Source: Thalassolituus oleivorans MIL-1 (GTDB taxonomy: Bacteria; Pseudomonadota; Gammaproteobacteria; Pseudomonadales; Oceanobacteraceae). Taken from it: a stretch of DNA of 64,000 nt. The notes below the pieces were generated by a model that had not been told where the DNA came from, did no database searches, and worked only from the letters and a program-made list of their open reading frames with translations. The stretch spans positions 2,188,883-2,252,882 of the forward strand of contig NC_020888.1 of NCBI RefSeq assembly GCF_000355675.1, given 5' to 3'. Positions 19,629-31,650 of this stretch are shown here, piece by piece; position 1 is the stretch's first letter; each line of letters starts with the position of its first letter. The position numbers and the translations under genes were made by a program.

Positions 19629-20279
19629 CTACACCGATTTTTTCAGAGCCGGAGCTTTTAGACCAGCCCCTAAGAAAGGTAAGAGTTGATCTACGACTTG
19701 CGCCACATTGGTTGGTTCACCTAAATCATGCTCCGCCATGGCAGTTAACGAATCAACGCCCGATAAAGTAAACATGGTAGCGCCCAACATAAAGTGGATT
19801 CGCCAAAAGCGATCAGCATCCGATAACTCAGGTGTAGCCGCTGTCACTAAGGCCATATACTGTTGGAACACAGGGCCATATTCAGACTTCAAGAATTTGC
19901 GTAAGTGTCCTTGGCCTTGGGTATATGCTAAACCGAGCAGACGCATGAAAATATCCAAACGCTGTGGCCGAGTACCGCCACTGCGCAAGGCAACACCAGA
20001 TAACAACACCAATAAACCATGCAGCTCAATGCCGTCGTCAGCTTGGCGAGATTTGTAAGCTTCTAATGCTTCAGCAAGGTTTTCAGAAAAAGGCGTTAAA
20101 AAGCGCGCGAACACGGCCTGAATTAGCGACTTCTTTGAACCAAAATGATAATTCACAGCCGCCAGATTGACACCGGCTTTGGTCGTGATGTTACGCAGGG
20201 AGGTTTCAGCAAACCCCCGCTCTGAGAATAATTCTTCGGCGGCATCCAATATGCACTTCGCCGTATCTTTCTGTGCCAT
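19629..20279 (-). CDS. psrA: TetR-family regulator PsrA
   Basis: PsrA is a long-chain fatty-acid-responsive TetR repressor/activator of beta-oxidation and, in pseudomonads, of rpoS. The 216 residues begin MAQKDTAKCILDAAEELF, with the DNA-binding helix-turn-helix ending VNLAAVNYHFGSKKSLIQAVF and a C-terminal ligand domain. I use ATG 20279, which matches the family N-terminus; the longer frame begins with TTG. A sequence fitting the PsrA operator lies 29 bases upstream, so autoregulation is likely. Divergent lexA and downstream nagZ match the Pseudomonas order. Confidence 0.9.
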   Translation of the reverse strand: MAQKDTAKCILDAAEELFSERGFAETSLRNITTKAGVNLAAVNYHFGSKKSLIQAVFARFLTPFSENLAEALEAYKSRQADDGIELHGLLVLLSGVALRSGGTRPQRLDIFMRLLGLAYTQGQGHLRKFLKSEYGPVFQQYMALVTAATPELSDADRFWRIHFMLGATMFTLSGVDSLTAMAEHDLGEPTNVAQVVDQLLPFLGAGLKAPALKKSV

Positions 20280-20307
20280 GTCTCTAGCATCCAACTAACG
20301 AGTGTTT

Positions 20308-20321
20308 GAAACATACGTTTA
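20308..20321 (-). promoter_or_regulatory. Putative PsrA operator
   Basis: GAAAC-ATAC-GTTTA matches the published PsrA half-site pattern (G/C)AAAC(N2-4)GTTT(G/C) with one end base deviating. It lies between psrA and the lexA promoter region. Confidence 0.65.
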
Positions 20322-20431
20322 AAACGCTTTATTCGCAAGTAAGAAACCGCCAAATTCCGAGCTAAGAGCACAGTGGACAATGATAAAAATTAGTATTTAG
20401 CGGTTTCTGGGGCTTTACAGAGCAAAAAACA

Positions 20432-20447
20432 CTGTATATATTTCCAC
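20432..20447 (+). promoter_or_regulatory. Second, imperfect LexA box
   Basis: CTGTATATATTTCCAC has a perfect left half and A/T centre, but ends CAC instead of CAG. It lies 19 bases before the perfect box, a tandem arrangement like that of other lexA promoters. Confidence 0.5.
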
Positions 20448-20450
20448 TTA

Positions 20451-20466
20451 CTGTATGAATTAACAG
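20451..20466 (+). promoter_or_regulatory. LexA (SOS) box
   Basis: CTGTATGAATTAACAG fits CTG-N10-CAG exactly and lies 15 bases before the lexA ATG, so it should repress the lexA-sulA unit. Confidence 0.85.
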
Positions 20467-20481
20467 CTTGGACAAAACATC

Positions 20482-21081
20482 ATGGTTAAGCTCACCGCAC
20501 GGCAGCAACAGGTTCTGGACTTTATCCGCTCTTCATTAGAGGAGACAGGATTTCCACCGACTCGCGCTGAAATAGCAACAGAGCTAGGTTTTAAGTCGCC
20601 CAACGCCGCTGAAGAGCACTTAAAAGCCCTTGCTCGCAAAGGCGCTATCGAAATGATGCCTGGTGCATCACGTGGCTTACGTATCGTCGAAGAAGCGAAT
20701 CTAGGCCTACCTATCATAGGTCGAGTGGCGGCTGGAGAGCCTATTTTGGCACAAGAGCACATCAACGATTATTGCGAAATCCCACCATCCTTTTTCAAAC
20801 CTGAAGCCGACTTTTTACTTGAAGTACACGGTGACAGCATGAAAGACATTGGCATCATGAATGGCGACTTCATAGCAGTTCACAAGATGGATACCGCCCG
20901 CAATGGCCAAATTATCGTTGCCCGGGTAGGTGAAGAAGTGACCGTTAAGCGTTATCAAAAGAACCGTAATCACGTCACCTTATTCCCAGAAAATGAAGAC
21001 TATCAACCGATTGAGGTCGACTTAAAAAAAACGGAGTTTGCCGTGGAAGGTCTGTACGTTGGTGTGGTTCGTCGCAGTTAA
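20482..21081 (+). CDS. lexA: SOS repressor LexA
   Basis: LexA is the RecA-stimulated self-cleaving repressor of DNA-damage genes. The 199 residues comprise a winged-helix N-terminus (RQQQVLDFI...PPTRAEIA) and a peptidase S24 C-terminus. The cleavage site is in GRVAAGEP (Ala-Gly), the catalytic Ser in HGDSM and the Lys in EVTVKRY. Length is typical. SOS boxes overlap the promoter. sulA follows after 39 bases without a box of its own, implying co-transcription. Confidence 0.98.
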   Translation: MVKLTARQQQVLDFIRSSLEETGFPPTRAEIATELGFKSPNAAEEHLKALARKGAIEMMPGASRGLRIVEEANLGLPIIGRVAAGEPILAQEHINDYCEIPPSFFKPEADFLLEVHGDSMKDIGIMNGDFIAVHKMDTARNGQIIVARVGEEVTVKRYQKNRNHVTLFPENEDYQPIEVDLKKTEFAVEGLYVGVVRRS

Positions 21082-21120
21082 TTGATTAGATAAGTAGTAC
21101 GTTTGATTAAGGGGATTGTT

Positions 21121-21579
21121 ATGCGCCAGTTAAGCTTTGAAATTGAACAGCCAGCAATGTCTGCGAGTACGAGTATCACACCATCGTTAGGTCGCATGGT
21201 TGACCACGCAAAGTTAGGCCACACAAACAGCGGTAGCTTAACGGAGGTAATAGTAAGTGAAGGTGGAGCCATTCAGCCCTTCCAACTTTTACCTATGCTA
21301 GCGCACTGCAATGCCCATCAGCGTTGGTTAATGTGGCTCAGTCCAAATCTCAGCATGAACAAGCACTGGCTTAAAAGCGTGGGTCTTAGTGACTCCCCCG
21401 TGGTTCACCTGGATAGCAACTGCGAATCGCAACTAACCCTTTGTCAACGCATTCTGCAGGCGAAAACAAGCCATTTGATTATCGAGTGGTGTGGCGATCT
21501 TAGTACTGAGGATCGCGCTGAGATTCGCAGTTTAGCGATCAATAGCGGCAGCCATGTTGTATTGACCCGTTCGCTATGA
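21121..21579 (+). CDS. sulA: SOS cell-division inhibitor SulA
   Basis: SulA-family proteins bind FtsZ and block division during the SOS response. The 152-residue protein has the RecA/SulA-like core: VIVSEGGAIQPFQLLPMLAHC, RWLMWLSPN, and the C-terminal IIEWCGDLSTEDRAEIRSLA. I start at ATG 21121 behind AAGGGG; an upstream TTG would add six residues. Synteny with lexA matches Pseudomonas. A strong terminator follows. Confidence 0.88.
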   Translation: MRQLSFEIEQPAMSASTSITPSLGRMVDHAKLGHTNSGSLTEVIVSEGGAIQPFQLLPMLAHCNAHQRWLMWLSPNLSMNKHWLKSVGLSDSPVVHLDSNCESQLTLCQRILQAKTSHLIIEWCGDLSTEDRAEIRSLAINSGSHVVLTRSL

Positions 21580-21618
21580 AGTCATAATCAAAACGATTAC
21601 TGTATGCAAAACATAAAA

Positions 21619-21640
21619 AAGCCCCATTGGGATGGGGCTT
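21619..21640. terminator. Terminator after lexA-sulA
   Basis: The stem AAGCCCCAT / ATGGGGCTT with a TGGG loop is followed by a run of eight T on the plus strand and preceded by an A-run, so it can also stop the opposite gene. Confidence 0.92.
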
Positions 21641-21679
21641 TTTTTTGGGCGTCGTAACCGCAAGCTAAAACTTAAGCAA

Positions 21680-21931
21680 TTAATGCAAGCTACGATGGTG
21701 TTCTGGCGCATCGAAATCTTCGCGCTCTACTTCCATGCCAGATAGCTCACCGACCTTACGCACTCCGGCTTCAAGCATTACGCGAGCCACATCCATATGA
21801 TGGGCCTGTAAACTAGCCTTAGCGTCTTCAGAAAAGTGGATACACACAAGTGCATCACCGTCTTGTTCATCCGCACGGCGCAACGCAATGTCACCGTTCG
21901 ATAATTCAACTATTTCAAAAAAGCGTGCCAT
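21680..21931 (-). CDS. Conserved hypothetical protein, 83 aa
   Basis: This small soluble acidic protein (MARFFEIVELSNGDIALRRA...) belongs to a conserved family found next to lexA-sulA in pseudomonads. No catalytic motif or signal is seen, and the function is unknown. GAGGCGG precedes the ATG. It is in the same orientation as the DUF6586-like and YfaZ genes, with a 96-base gap. Confidence 0.8.
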   Translation of the reverse strand: MARFFEIVELSNGDIALRRADEQDGDALVCIHFSEDAKASLQAHHMDVARVMLEAGVRKVGELSGMEVEREDFDAPEHHRSLH

Positions 21932-22027
21932 ATCCGCCTCTCAAAAGTGGGCGCGGGAGTTTATCACAGCATGCACCTTTAACACTAAGTTAAAGTGGCA
22001 CGTAACTGTAATCCTTGAACTGTCTAT

Positions 22028-22516
22028 TTAGCTTTCTTGGCGATTCTCGCGTTGAGCATCGATCAAATCACTCAACTGACTTAACCATTTGCTAGCAGGT
22101 GACGCGTTATCTTGAAGCAAAGTAATGGAATTTAAACTTGCTGCATCACCAAACGGATCGAAGGTGTCGACTTCAATAGTCCTTGATGAAGTTGGCTGCG
22201 CCTGTTCGGCAACTGCTTTGAGCATAGCAGTCAGCCACGAAAAACTGTCAGCACGAAGAAACTGTATTTCTTTCATTTCACCCGTTACGAGCGGTGTATG
22301 TGCTAATAAATCTTCAAGTGTGGCAACTGGCTGACGATAATTCGCCATCTCAGCCAATTCGTTTAGATAAGAAACGTAAGCATCGTACAACAAGTACTGA
22401 GCGCCCTGCTCTAATCCATCAAGCAAGGCCTCAGGACCGTCCAAGCGCTCTCTCTGCTCTAGCAGCAAGCGTACTTGATATAACTTTTGATTGGTAAAAC
22501 CGATCCACTTAGACAA
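22028..22516 (-). CDS. DUF6586-like conserved protein
   Basis: This mostly helical soluble protein resembles the family found beside lexA-sulA in Pseudomonas, by the TNQKLYQVRLLLEQRE opening and overall length. The function is unknown. The start is uncertain. The longest frame begins with TTG at 22549 and would overlap yfaZ by 23 bases. I prefer TTG 22516, which has GAGGA seven bases upstream, places TNQKLY near the N-terminus as in relatives, and leaves a ten-base gap to yfaZ. Confidence 0.75.
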   Translation of the reverse strand: MSKWIGFTNQKLYQVRLLLEQRERLDGPEALLDGLEQGAQYLLYDAYVSYLNELAEMANYRQPVATLEDLLAHTPLVTGEMKEIQFLRADSFSWLTAMLKAVAEQAQPTSSRTIEVDTFDPFGDAASLNSITLLQDNASPASKWLSQLSDLIDAQRENRQES

Positions 22517-22526
22517 GTAAGCGTCC

Positions 22527-23102
22527 TCAGAAATCCAATTTAAAGCCAAGGTGTAAACCTTCGCCTAACTTGTAACGACTATTGGCGTTTTCAAACTGAA
22601 TGCTGGTGTAGCGAAATCCAGTGTACAAGTGGGCCGTTGGCAGCAAGTTATATTGAATACGAATATCAGAATCGACCATATTTTCGACTTCTGAAAACGA
22701 AATAACTGGCGGCGCATAGTAGGCGTAACCGGCTAACGCGAGATCGCGATTAAACGGCATGCTGTAGCGGAAAAAACCACCCACACCAATTGCAGCACCA
22801 TCGGCGTTATCAGTAATCACTGCGTATGCGTTACCGCCAACACCAATGTAAAGATCGCTCTGATTGTTACGAACATCAACCACATGCACGCCACCAGAAA
22901 TGATGTCGCCATCACTGGAGTTGTGTAACACAGCGGCATTCAGGTGCATGCCTGTGCTCAATTGCGTTGCATCGTATGCCAAACGAACGTTGTCGTCTGA
23001 CAGGCTTAAATCGAGTGAACCACCAGCGTGAACCAAGCTACCACTTACTGTCAGCGCACCAACGGCGAACAATCGCGCCATCTTTGCTATGGTCAATTTC
23101 AT
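22527..23102 (-). CDS. YfaZ-family outer-membrane protein
   Basis: The 191-residue protein has a signal peptide (MKLTIAKMARLFAVGALTVS...VHAGG) followed by alternating amphipathic strands that end in Phe (LGFKLDF), typical of a small outer-membrane beta-barrel. The pattern SLDLSLSDDNVRLAYD with YAYYAPPVISFSE fits the YfaZ family, whose function is not known. GGGGAAG precedes the ATG at 23102; a frame extending to 23144 would only spoil the signal peptide. The DUF6586-like gene follows closely. Confidence 0.82.
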   Translation of the reverse strand: MKLTIAKMARLFAVGALTVSGSLVHAGGSLDLSLSDDNVRLAYDATQLSTGMHLNAAVLHNSSDGDIISGGVHVVDVRNNQSDLYIGVGGNAYAVITDNADGAAIGVGGFFRYSMPFNRDLALAGYAYYAPPVISFSEVENMVDSDIRIQYNLLPTAHLYTGFRYTSIQFENANSRYKLGEGLHLGFKLDF

Positions 23103-23216
23103 CGTCTTCCCCAAATATAAAAAATCGCGACGGTGAGCAATCACGTCGCGTTTAGACTAGGCATGATAACAGTGTGGCGACGGCGTTTAAATGCCGTCGC
23201 CACCCGATTCATTGCC

Positions 23217-25121
23217 TTACTTCATCAGATCTAGCAACAGCTTGTTCAAACGAGCAACGTATAAAGCGGGCTGCTTCAATTGACTGCCCTCCGCTAACTG
23301 GGCTTGGGCATGGATTAAACGAGCAAGGTCGACGAAGCGCTCTTCATCTTGCTCTTGGTCCAAACGCTCGATCAGTGGATGTGATGGGTTAACCTCAAGA
23401 GCGATTTCAGGCTCTGGCATTTTTTGCCCAGCAGCTTCCATCATGCGACGTAAATGACCGCCCATGTCGTACTGGCCAACAACCATACAAGCCGGTGAGT
23501 CGGTTAAACGAGAGGTCACGCGCACCGATTTCACTTCGCCTTCTAATGCTTTTTCAATACGTTCGACTAAATCTTTATGGCTATCTTCAAGTGCTTTTTG
23601 TTGATCCTTTTCAGTGTCATCAGCCAGCTCATCAAGATCCAACTCACCTTTCGTGACGTCTTGGAACACCTTACCGTCGAAGTCTGCTAAGTGACTGACC
23701 ATCCACTCATCAACGCGATCAGTCAGCAATAGCACTTCGATATTTTTGCGCTTGAAGTACTCCAAGTGCGGGCTCGTAGAAACCGCTGCGTGGTTGTCGC
23801 CGGTAATAAAGTAGATTTTCTTCTGACCTTCACGCATGCGCGCGACATAATCAGCAAGACCAACATTCTCGGTTTCGCCTTCACTTAACGTAGTAGCAAA
23901 GCGGAACAATCCAGCGATTTTTTCACGGTTAGCAAAGTCTTCAGCAGGGCCTTCTTTTAGCACTTCACCAAACTGATCCCAGAAAGATTGATACTTTTCA
24001 GGTTCGTTTTTAGCGGTTTTTTCTAAGGTATCCAGTACACGCTTCACCAACGCAGAGCGCATGCTATCGACCTGCTTATCTTGCTGCAGAATTTCGCGTG
24101 ATACGTTTAACGATAAATCGTTAGAGTCCAGTACACCTTTTACAAAGCGCAGATATAAAGGCAAGAACTGTTCGGCGTCATCCATAATAAATACGCGCTG
24201 AACGTATAACTTCAAACCACGGCTAGCATCACGATTCCAAATATCAAACGGTGCTTTCGCCGGAATATAAAGCAAGCTGGTGTAATCTAACTTACCTTCA
24301 ACACGGTTATGCATCCAAGTTAATGGCGCATTCCAATCGTGTGAAATGTGCTTGTAAAACTCGGTGTAATCTTCGTCTGTTAAGTCTGATTTACTACGAG
24401 TCCACATGGCCTTGGCTTGGTTAACGGCTTCAGGGGCTTTTGCTTCTTCCCCCTCTTCGCCAGCGGCTTCTTCTGCGTCGGCTTGGACAAATACCGGAAT
24501 CGCGATGTGATCCGAATATTTTTTGATTAATGACTGCAAGCGGAAACTATCAGCGAATTCTTCTTCACCTTCTTTTAGGTGCAAAACAATACGCGTACCA
24601 CGCTCTGCTTTTTCAATGTTCTCTAGGCTGAATTCACCCTCACCGGCAGACTCCCAGCGAACAGCATTTGCGGCATCTTCACCGGCACGACGTGTCTCTA
24701 CAACAACGTTATCAGCAACGATAAAGGCAGAATAGAAGCCCACACCGAACTGACCAATCAGTTGTGAATCTTTCTTTTGGTCACCACTTAATTTACCTAA
24801 GAATTCAGCCGTGCCCGACTTGGCAATCGTACCAAGGTGGTTGATCACGTCGTCGCGTGTCATACCAATACCATTGTCTTCAATCGTCACGGTACGTGCG
24901 TCTTTATCGAAATGAATATCAATCTTTAGATCTGCACCACCTTCCAACAAGGCATCGTTTTGCAGTGCTTCAAAACGTAATTTATCGCATGCATCCGAGG
25001 CGTTGGACACGAGTTCACGTAAGAAGATTTCTTTGTTCGAATACAAAGAGTGAATCATTAGGTGCAGTAGTTGCTTAACTTCGGTCTTAAATCCTAATGT
25101 TTCTTTGCTTGCAGCGTTCAT
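23217..25121 (-). CDS. htpG: Molecular chaperone HtpG (Hsp90)
   Basis: HtpG is the bacterial Hsp90, an ATP-dependent homodimeric cytosolic chaperone. The 634 residues include the GHKL ATP-binding domain ([34 protein letters not shown]), the middle domain with [11 protein letters not shown], and the C-terminal dimerisation domain. A charged stretch rich in Glu and Ala (about 215-230) links the N and middle domains. AAGGAG precedes the ATG. A sigma-32-type promoter lies upstream, consistent with heat-shock control. Confidence 0.98.
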   Translation of the reverse strand: MNAASKETLGFKTEVKQLLHLMIHSLYSNKEIFLRELVSNASDACDKLRFEALQNDALLEGGADLKIDIHFDKDARTVTIEDNGIGMTRDDVINHLGTIAKSGTAEFLGKLSGDQKKDSQLIGQFGVGFYSAFIVADNVVVETRRAGEDAANAVRWESAGEGEFSLENIEKAERGTRIVLHLKEGEEEFADSFRLQSLIKKYSDHIAIPVFVQADAEEAAGEEGEEAKAPEAVNQAKAMWTRSKSDLTDEDYTEFYKHISHDWNAPLTWMHNRVEGKLDYTSLLYIPAKAPFDIWNRDASRGLKLYVQRVFIMDDAEQFLPLYLRFVKGVLDSNDLSLNVSREILQQDKQVDSMRSALVKRVLDTLEKTAKNEPEKYQSFWDQFGEVLKEGPAEDFANREKIAGLFRFATTLSEGETENVGLADYVARMREGQKKIYFITGDNHAAVSTSPHLEYFKRKNIEVLLLTDRVDEWMVSHLADFDGKVFQDVTKGELDLDELADDTEKDQQKALEDSHKDLVERIEKALEGEVKSVRVTSRLTDSPACMVVGQYDMGGHLRRMMEAAGQKMPEPEIALEVNPSHPLIERLDQEQDEERFVDLARLIHAQAQLAEGSQLKQPALYVARLNKLLLDLMK

Positions 25122-25163
25122 TGCTTTCTCCTTAATAGAGCCACATCAAATCTGATAAATCTA

Positions 25164-25191
25164 ATGTGGGGGTAAGAAGAAGCATTTCAAG
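25164..25191 (-). promoter_or_regulatory. Sigma-32 (heat-shock) promoter of htpG
   Basis: Read on the minus strand, CTTGAA (25186-25191), a 14-base spacer and CCCCACAT (25164-25171) match the sigma-32 consensus CTTGAA-N13-15-CCCCATNT with one deviating base. It lies 42 bases before the htpG ATG. Confidence 0.8.
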
Positions 25192-25248
25192 AGCAAGTTT
25201 GTGTTTTGCTCGAATTCAGTGCATGACGCACAAAACGCTAGGCTAGGT

Positions 25249-26757
25249 CTAAGGTCGCGGATAATGTTGACGCATTGCACAATGCTGCTCTACTTGCATC
25301 GGCCCAGGCAACAAGGCCGTTACAATGGCAATAGAGGGAATGCCCGTAGCGGCAACATCAGCCACTTGATCTCCGGTAATACCGCCGATACAGGTTAAAG
25401 CTCGTTCCGAACCATACCTCTGCTGCCAAACGGCGATTTGCTCGCAGCCCAATGGCAGATATCGTAAGGTTTTTGACAGCGGCTTATACACAGGCCCAAA
25501 AGCAATATAGCTGGGCTGATAACCTCGGGCGTGAGCAATTTCCCATTCAGTGTGAGTACTAATGCCAGTAATCAAGCCTGCATTACGAATAGCCTGCCAG
25601 TCCGCGGTAACGCAGTCCTCTTGTCCCAAATGCACACCGTCTGCACCCAATTCAATGGCGAGCTGCCAGTAATCATTGATAATGAAGCGCGTATTAGCAT
25701 CACGGCATAACTGCATAGCCGTGCGCGTTTGCGCAGTAAAATCGGCGGTTGGATCTTTTACCCGCCATTGAAGGGTATCCACACCTAACGCCAACAATTG
25801 CTCTAGATGCGCTAATTCACTGGTCAACGCATACAGGCCCAAACTACCGACTTTTGGTGATGATTTAACAGCATTAGCCATTAATGAAGATAACGGTATA
25901 ACTTCAGGCCAAGCATCTATGCTGGGTAATTGATTAATGGCAAAACAATTGTGATAGCCGCTCCCCCGATAAGATGCATTCTGAAACGCCGCTTGCGCAT
26001 AAATTGCTGCAAATAAAATGGCATCGTAACACCGTTGTTGGTTTGCAATATTGGCGGCTAACGCGGCACTAAAATGACAACCACTGCCATGCGCCTGCCA
26101 AGCGAATCGAGTTTGTTTAATAGCGAATTGCGGGAGCACTTGGCATTCCGGCTCTTCTGAACGCAGTGTCTCCGCTTGATGACTTACGTAGGTTAATACC
26201 GCTTTATCGTTTACATCATCACCGCCGGTAATACAGACAGTTTCAACCCCAAATGCATGCAACGCCGTTATCGCATGTTGAAGTGACGCTTGTTCGTCGG
26301 CAATTAACCATCGGGCTTCGACTAAATTCGGCGTAATGACCGTGATCAATGGCAATAAATCGCGCCAAAATAAATCATCATCAGGCGTCGGCAAGCCGTC
26401 GCCCGAGGCTTGTTTTACTGGGTCCCAAATAATAGGACAAGCCACATCCGACAATCGAGCTAAAAGCCATGTTCTAAATTCTTCGCTCGGAGGTAACCAA
26501 CCGAGTTTAATAGCGCTAGGCAACCCGTCGATTAAGCTCGACTGCCATTGCTGCTCCAACTGCTCTACCGGCAATGAATAATGATTTTGAACTCCGACAC
26601 TATTTTGCGCAGTAATTGCCGAAATTAAGGTCACGCAGTCGACATTGAGTGCATGGGTCATGGCTAAATCAGCTTGCGCTCCCGCCCCACCCGAACTGTC
26701 AGAAGCTGCGATAGACCAAACACGAGGGCGATGTAATAGCGTATCGAGCGTACTCAT
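25249..26757 (-). CDS. thiDE: ThiD-ThiE fusion (HMP-P kinase / thiamine-phosphate synthase)
   Basis: This bifunctional thiamine enzyme has 502 residues. The N-terminal half is ThiD (WSIAASDSSGGAGAQADLA; HGSGCHFSAALAANIA near 235), which phosphorylates HMP and HMP-P. The C-terminal half is ThiE (FIINDYWQLAIELGADGVHLGQED; GFGPVYKP-like AFGPVYKPLSKT; CIGGITGDQV), which joins HMP-PP and the thiazole phosphate. I start at ATG 26757, which overlaps the thiG stop as ATGA; a longer frame to 26856 only reads through thiG. It is the last gene of the operon. Confidence 0.94.
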   Translation of the reverse strand: MSTLDTLLHRPRVWSIAASDSSGGAGAQADLAMTHALNVDCVTLISAITAQNSVGVQNHYSLPVEQLEQQWQSSLIDGLPSAIKLGWLPPSEEFRTWLLARLSDVACPIIWDPVKQASGDGLPTPDDDLFWRDLLPLITVITPNLVEARWLIADEQASLQHAITALHAFGVETVCITGGDDVNDKAVLTYVSHQAETLRSEEPECQVLPQFAIKQTRFAWQAHGSGCHFSAALAANIANQQRCYDAILFAAIYAQAAFQNASYRGSGYHNCFAINQLPSIDAWPEVIPLSSLMANAVKSSPKVGSLGLYALTSELAHLEQLLALGVDTLQWRVKDPTADFTAQTRTAMQLCRDANTRFIINDYWQLAIELGADGVHLGQEDCVTADWQAIRNAGLITGISTHTEWEIAHARGYQPSYIAFGPVYKPLSKTLRYLPLGCEQIAVWQQRYGSERALTCIGGITGDQVADVAATGIPSIAIVTALLPGPMQVEQHCAMRQHYPRP

Positions 26758-27569
26758 AATGTATCTTCTCGCGGCGGCTGCCCGCCAAAAGGTAATCCCC
26801 ATGACTGCGTCGATGGCGCCGCCGCGCTGCGCTCGACCATAAGTCCAGCCTGCCATGCTATGCGCCCACCTTCCACTGCCGCTTTAAAAGCTTGTGCCAT
26901 TGCAACAGGATCGATCGCACGCGCTACCGCGGTATTTAATAGCACGCCATCAAAACCAAGCTCCATGGCCTCCATCGCTTGAGATGGCTTACCAATACCT
27001 GCATCTATAATCAAAACCGCATCCGGCAAACGCTGACGTAAGTTTTGCAATTGATAGCGATTCAACAAACCTTTTCCAGTACCGATAGGCGCTGCCCAAG
27101 GCATAACCGCAGGGCAACCGACAGCCAGTAATTCACGACATAAAATAAGATCATCAGTACAGTAAGGCAGGACATTAAAGCCATCATTAACCAGCTGCTC
27201 CGCTGCGCGCACTAATTCAAACGGATGAGGTTGCAAGGTCTGCTCATCACCAATGACTTCTAGTTTAATCCACGGAGTTGAAAATAATTCGCGAGCCATA
27301 TGCGCAAGTAAAATTGCTTCTTTAGCACTATGACAACCAGCGGTATTGGGTAATAGCAGGACGTTATTATTTACTGCCCAATTTTTTAATACTTGCCAAT
27401 AATCATTACTGTGTAATTCTCCAGCCGTCTGCCGTCGCAACGATAAGGTAACCACACCGGGACGAGCACCGGCAAACGCCTCTAGCATTACAGTAGGCGA
27501 AGGATACAAAGAAGAACCTAACCATAATCGGCTATTAAAAAGTTGCTCTGCAATTACTAAATTAGCCAC
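26754..27569 (-). CDS. thiG: Thiazole synthase ThiG
   Basis: ThiG makes the thiazole phosphate carboxylate from DXP, dehydroglycine and ThiS-thiocarboxylate. The TIM-barrel protein of 271 residues shows LPNTAGCHSAKEA, the Schiff-base Lys in WIKLEVIGD (about residue 100), and GTGKGLLN with IDAGIGKPSQAMEAMELG phosphate-binding loops. The start is GTG, with AGGAG nine bases upstream. It overlaps thiS by eight bases and thiDE by four, so translation is coupled. Confidence 0.96.
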   Translation of the reverse strand: MANLVIAEQLFNSRLWLGSSLYPSPTVMLEAFAGARPGVVTLSLRRQTAGELHSNDYWQVLKNWAVNNNVLLLPNTAGCHSAKEAILLAHMARELFSTPWIKLEVIGDEQTLQPHPFELVRAAEQLVNDGFNVLPYCTDDLILCRELLAVGCPAVMPWAAPIGTGKGLLNRYQLQNLRQRLPDAVLIIDAGIGKPSQAMEAMELGFDGVLLNTAVARAIDPVAMAQAFKAAVEGGRIAWQAGLMVERSAAAPSTQSWGLPFGGQPPREDTL

Positions 27570-27806
27570 CAGTAATGACTCCTAATACATCAATCGTATC
27601 ATTCGGCTGTAATCGAATTTGCCAATAGTCATCCGCGCTTATAATACGTTGATTTACTGCTGCGATATAACGTTTCCCGTGTTCAGTTTCATTCCGTTCC
27701 GCATCCTTAGAGTCTGGCGGAATTGGATAACCCTCTTGCTCTAAAATTTGCAATAACGTGAATTTAGAAGAAACCGATTTTAACTCGCCATTGAATACTA
27801 TTTTGA

Positions 27807-27822
<16 letters not shown>
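27562..27822 (-). CDS. thiS: Sulfur-carrier protein ThiS, lengthened
   Basis: ThiS is a ubiquitin-fold sulfur carrier whose C-terminal Gly-Gly becomes a thiocarboxylate; here the protein ends VLGVITGG. At 86 residues it is about 20 longer than the usual ~66, because of a hydrophilic insert around residues 34-52 (SKDAERNETEHGK). GGAGG precedes the ATG. It overlaps thiO by 16 bases and thiG by eight. ThiF, which activates ThiS, is not in this window. Confidence 0.92.
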
Positions 27823-31012
<3,190 letters not shown>

Positions 31013-31017
31013 CTGAC

Positions 31018-31118
31018 TTCTGTTCCCTACGCTGGCACTAACCAGATCAGGTTCAACGGGACCCGCAATTGCGATCTCAGCCTGTGTGGTTTAAAAAAAC
31101 CGATCAGGCACCCCGACA
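31018..31118 (-). ncRNA. TPP riboswitch (THI element)
   Basis: The minus strand carries the conserved THI-box elements in order: GGGGTGCC near 31106-31114, CTGAGA at 31076-31081, ACCCGTTGAACCTGATC-like sequence near 31040-31055, and the closing TGCCAGCGTAGGGAA at 31023-31037. Thiamine pyrophosphate binding would turn off the thiC operon. Confidence 0.96.
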
Positions 31119-31131
31119 GAGTTGAGCTTGG

Positions 31132-31160
31132 AGTGTACGACGACCTTGGAAGTTGAACAA
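31132..31160 (-). promoter_or_regulatory. Sigma-70-type promoter of the thi operon
   Basis: On the minus strand TTGTTC (31155-31160), a 17-base spacer and TACACT (31132-31137) would start transcription just before the TPP aptamer. Confidence 0.6.
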
Positions 31161-31200
31161 GCCCCTAATTTAGGAGCACGAAACACTCATCGATAATCCG

Positions 31201-31650
31201 TTACACCAACAGAAAATGCGCACGCGCCGTGGCAATAGGCTGATCAATATCGTTTTGCCAAGCAGTAATCGCGACGTTTGCCACGCGGTTACCTTGACGC
31301 CAAACTTGACACTCAGCGTAGGTATCCTGATGTCGGCCCGCCCGTAAATAATCGAGTGAAAAATCAATAATTTTCGGCATGGCCAAACTGTCCATCGTCA
31401 TCAATAAATGCAATGACGCCGACATTTCCATAAAGCCACCAATAACGCCACCATGTATCGCGGGTAAAATTGGGTTACCGATATTATTCGGGTTTTTGGG
31501 TAAATAAAATCGCGGCGCGCTCAAGCCATCTGTGCGCTGGCTTTGATCAACCGGCTGTAAACCAATCAACTGAGCATAAGGGATGGACTCTATCAGGGCG
31601 CGATAATCTTTATTATTACGCGCCGCGGTTAATACTTGTTCAAATGTCAT
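31201..31650 (-). CDS. PaaI-type hot-dog thioesterase (second of pair)
   Basis: This 149-residue single hot-dog-fold protein of the PaaI/YbgC-like acyl-CoA thioesterase group shows the typical helix entry ILPAIHGGVIGGFMEMSASL and the strand FSLDYLRAGR. It would hydrolyse acyl-CoA; the substrate is unknown. Its ATG overlaps the stop of the preceding thioesterase gene (ATGA), so the pair is translationally coupled and may form a hetero-oligomer. It is probably cytoplasmic. Confidence 0.85.
   Translation of the reverse strand: MTFEQVLTAARNNKDYRALIESIPYAQLIGLQPVDQSQRTDGLSAPRFYLPKNPNNIGNPILPAIHGGVIGGFMEMSASLHLLMTMDSLAMPKIIDFSLDYLRAGRHQDTYAECQVWRQGNRVANVAITAWQNDIDQPIATARAHFLLV

Noticed and set aside
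25191-25211. Hairpin GAGCAA/TTGCTC as a terminator for thiDE
   Set aside because: The stem is only six bases with a 9-base loop and a poor U-tract, and it overlaps the better-supported htpG -35 region.
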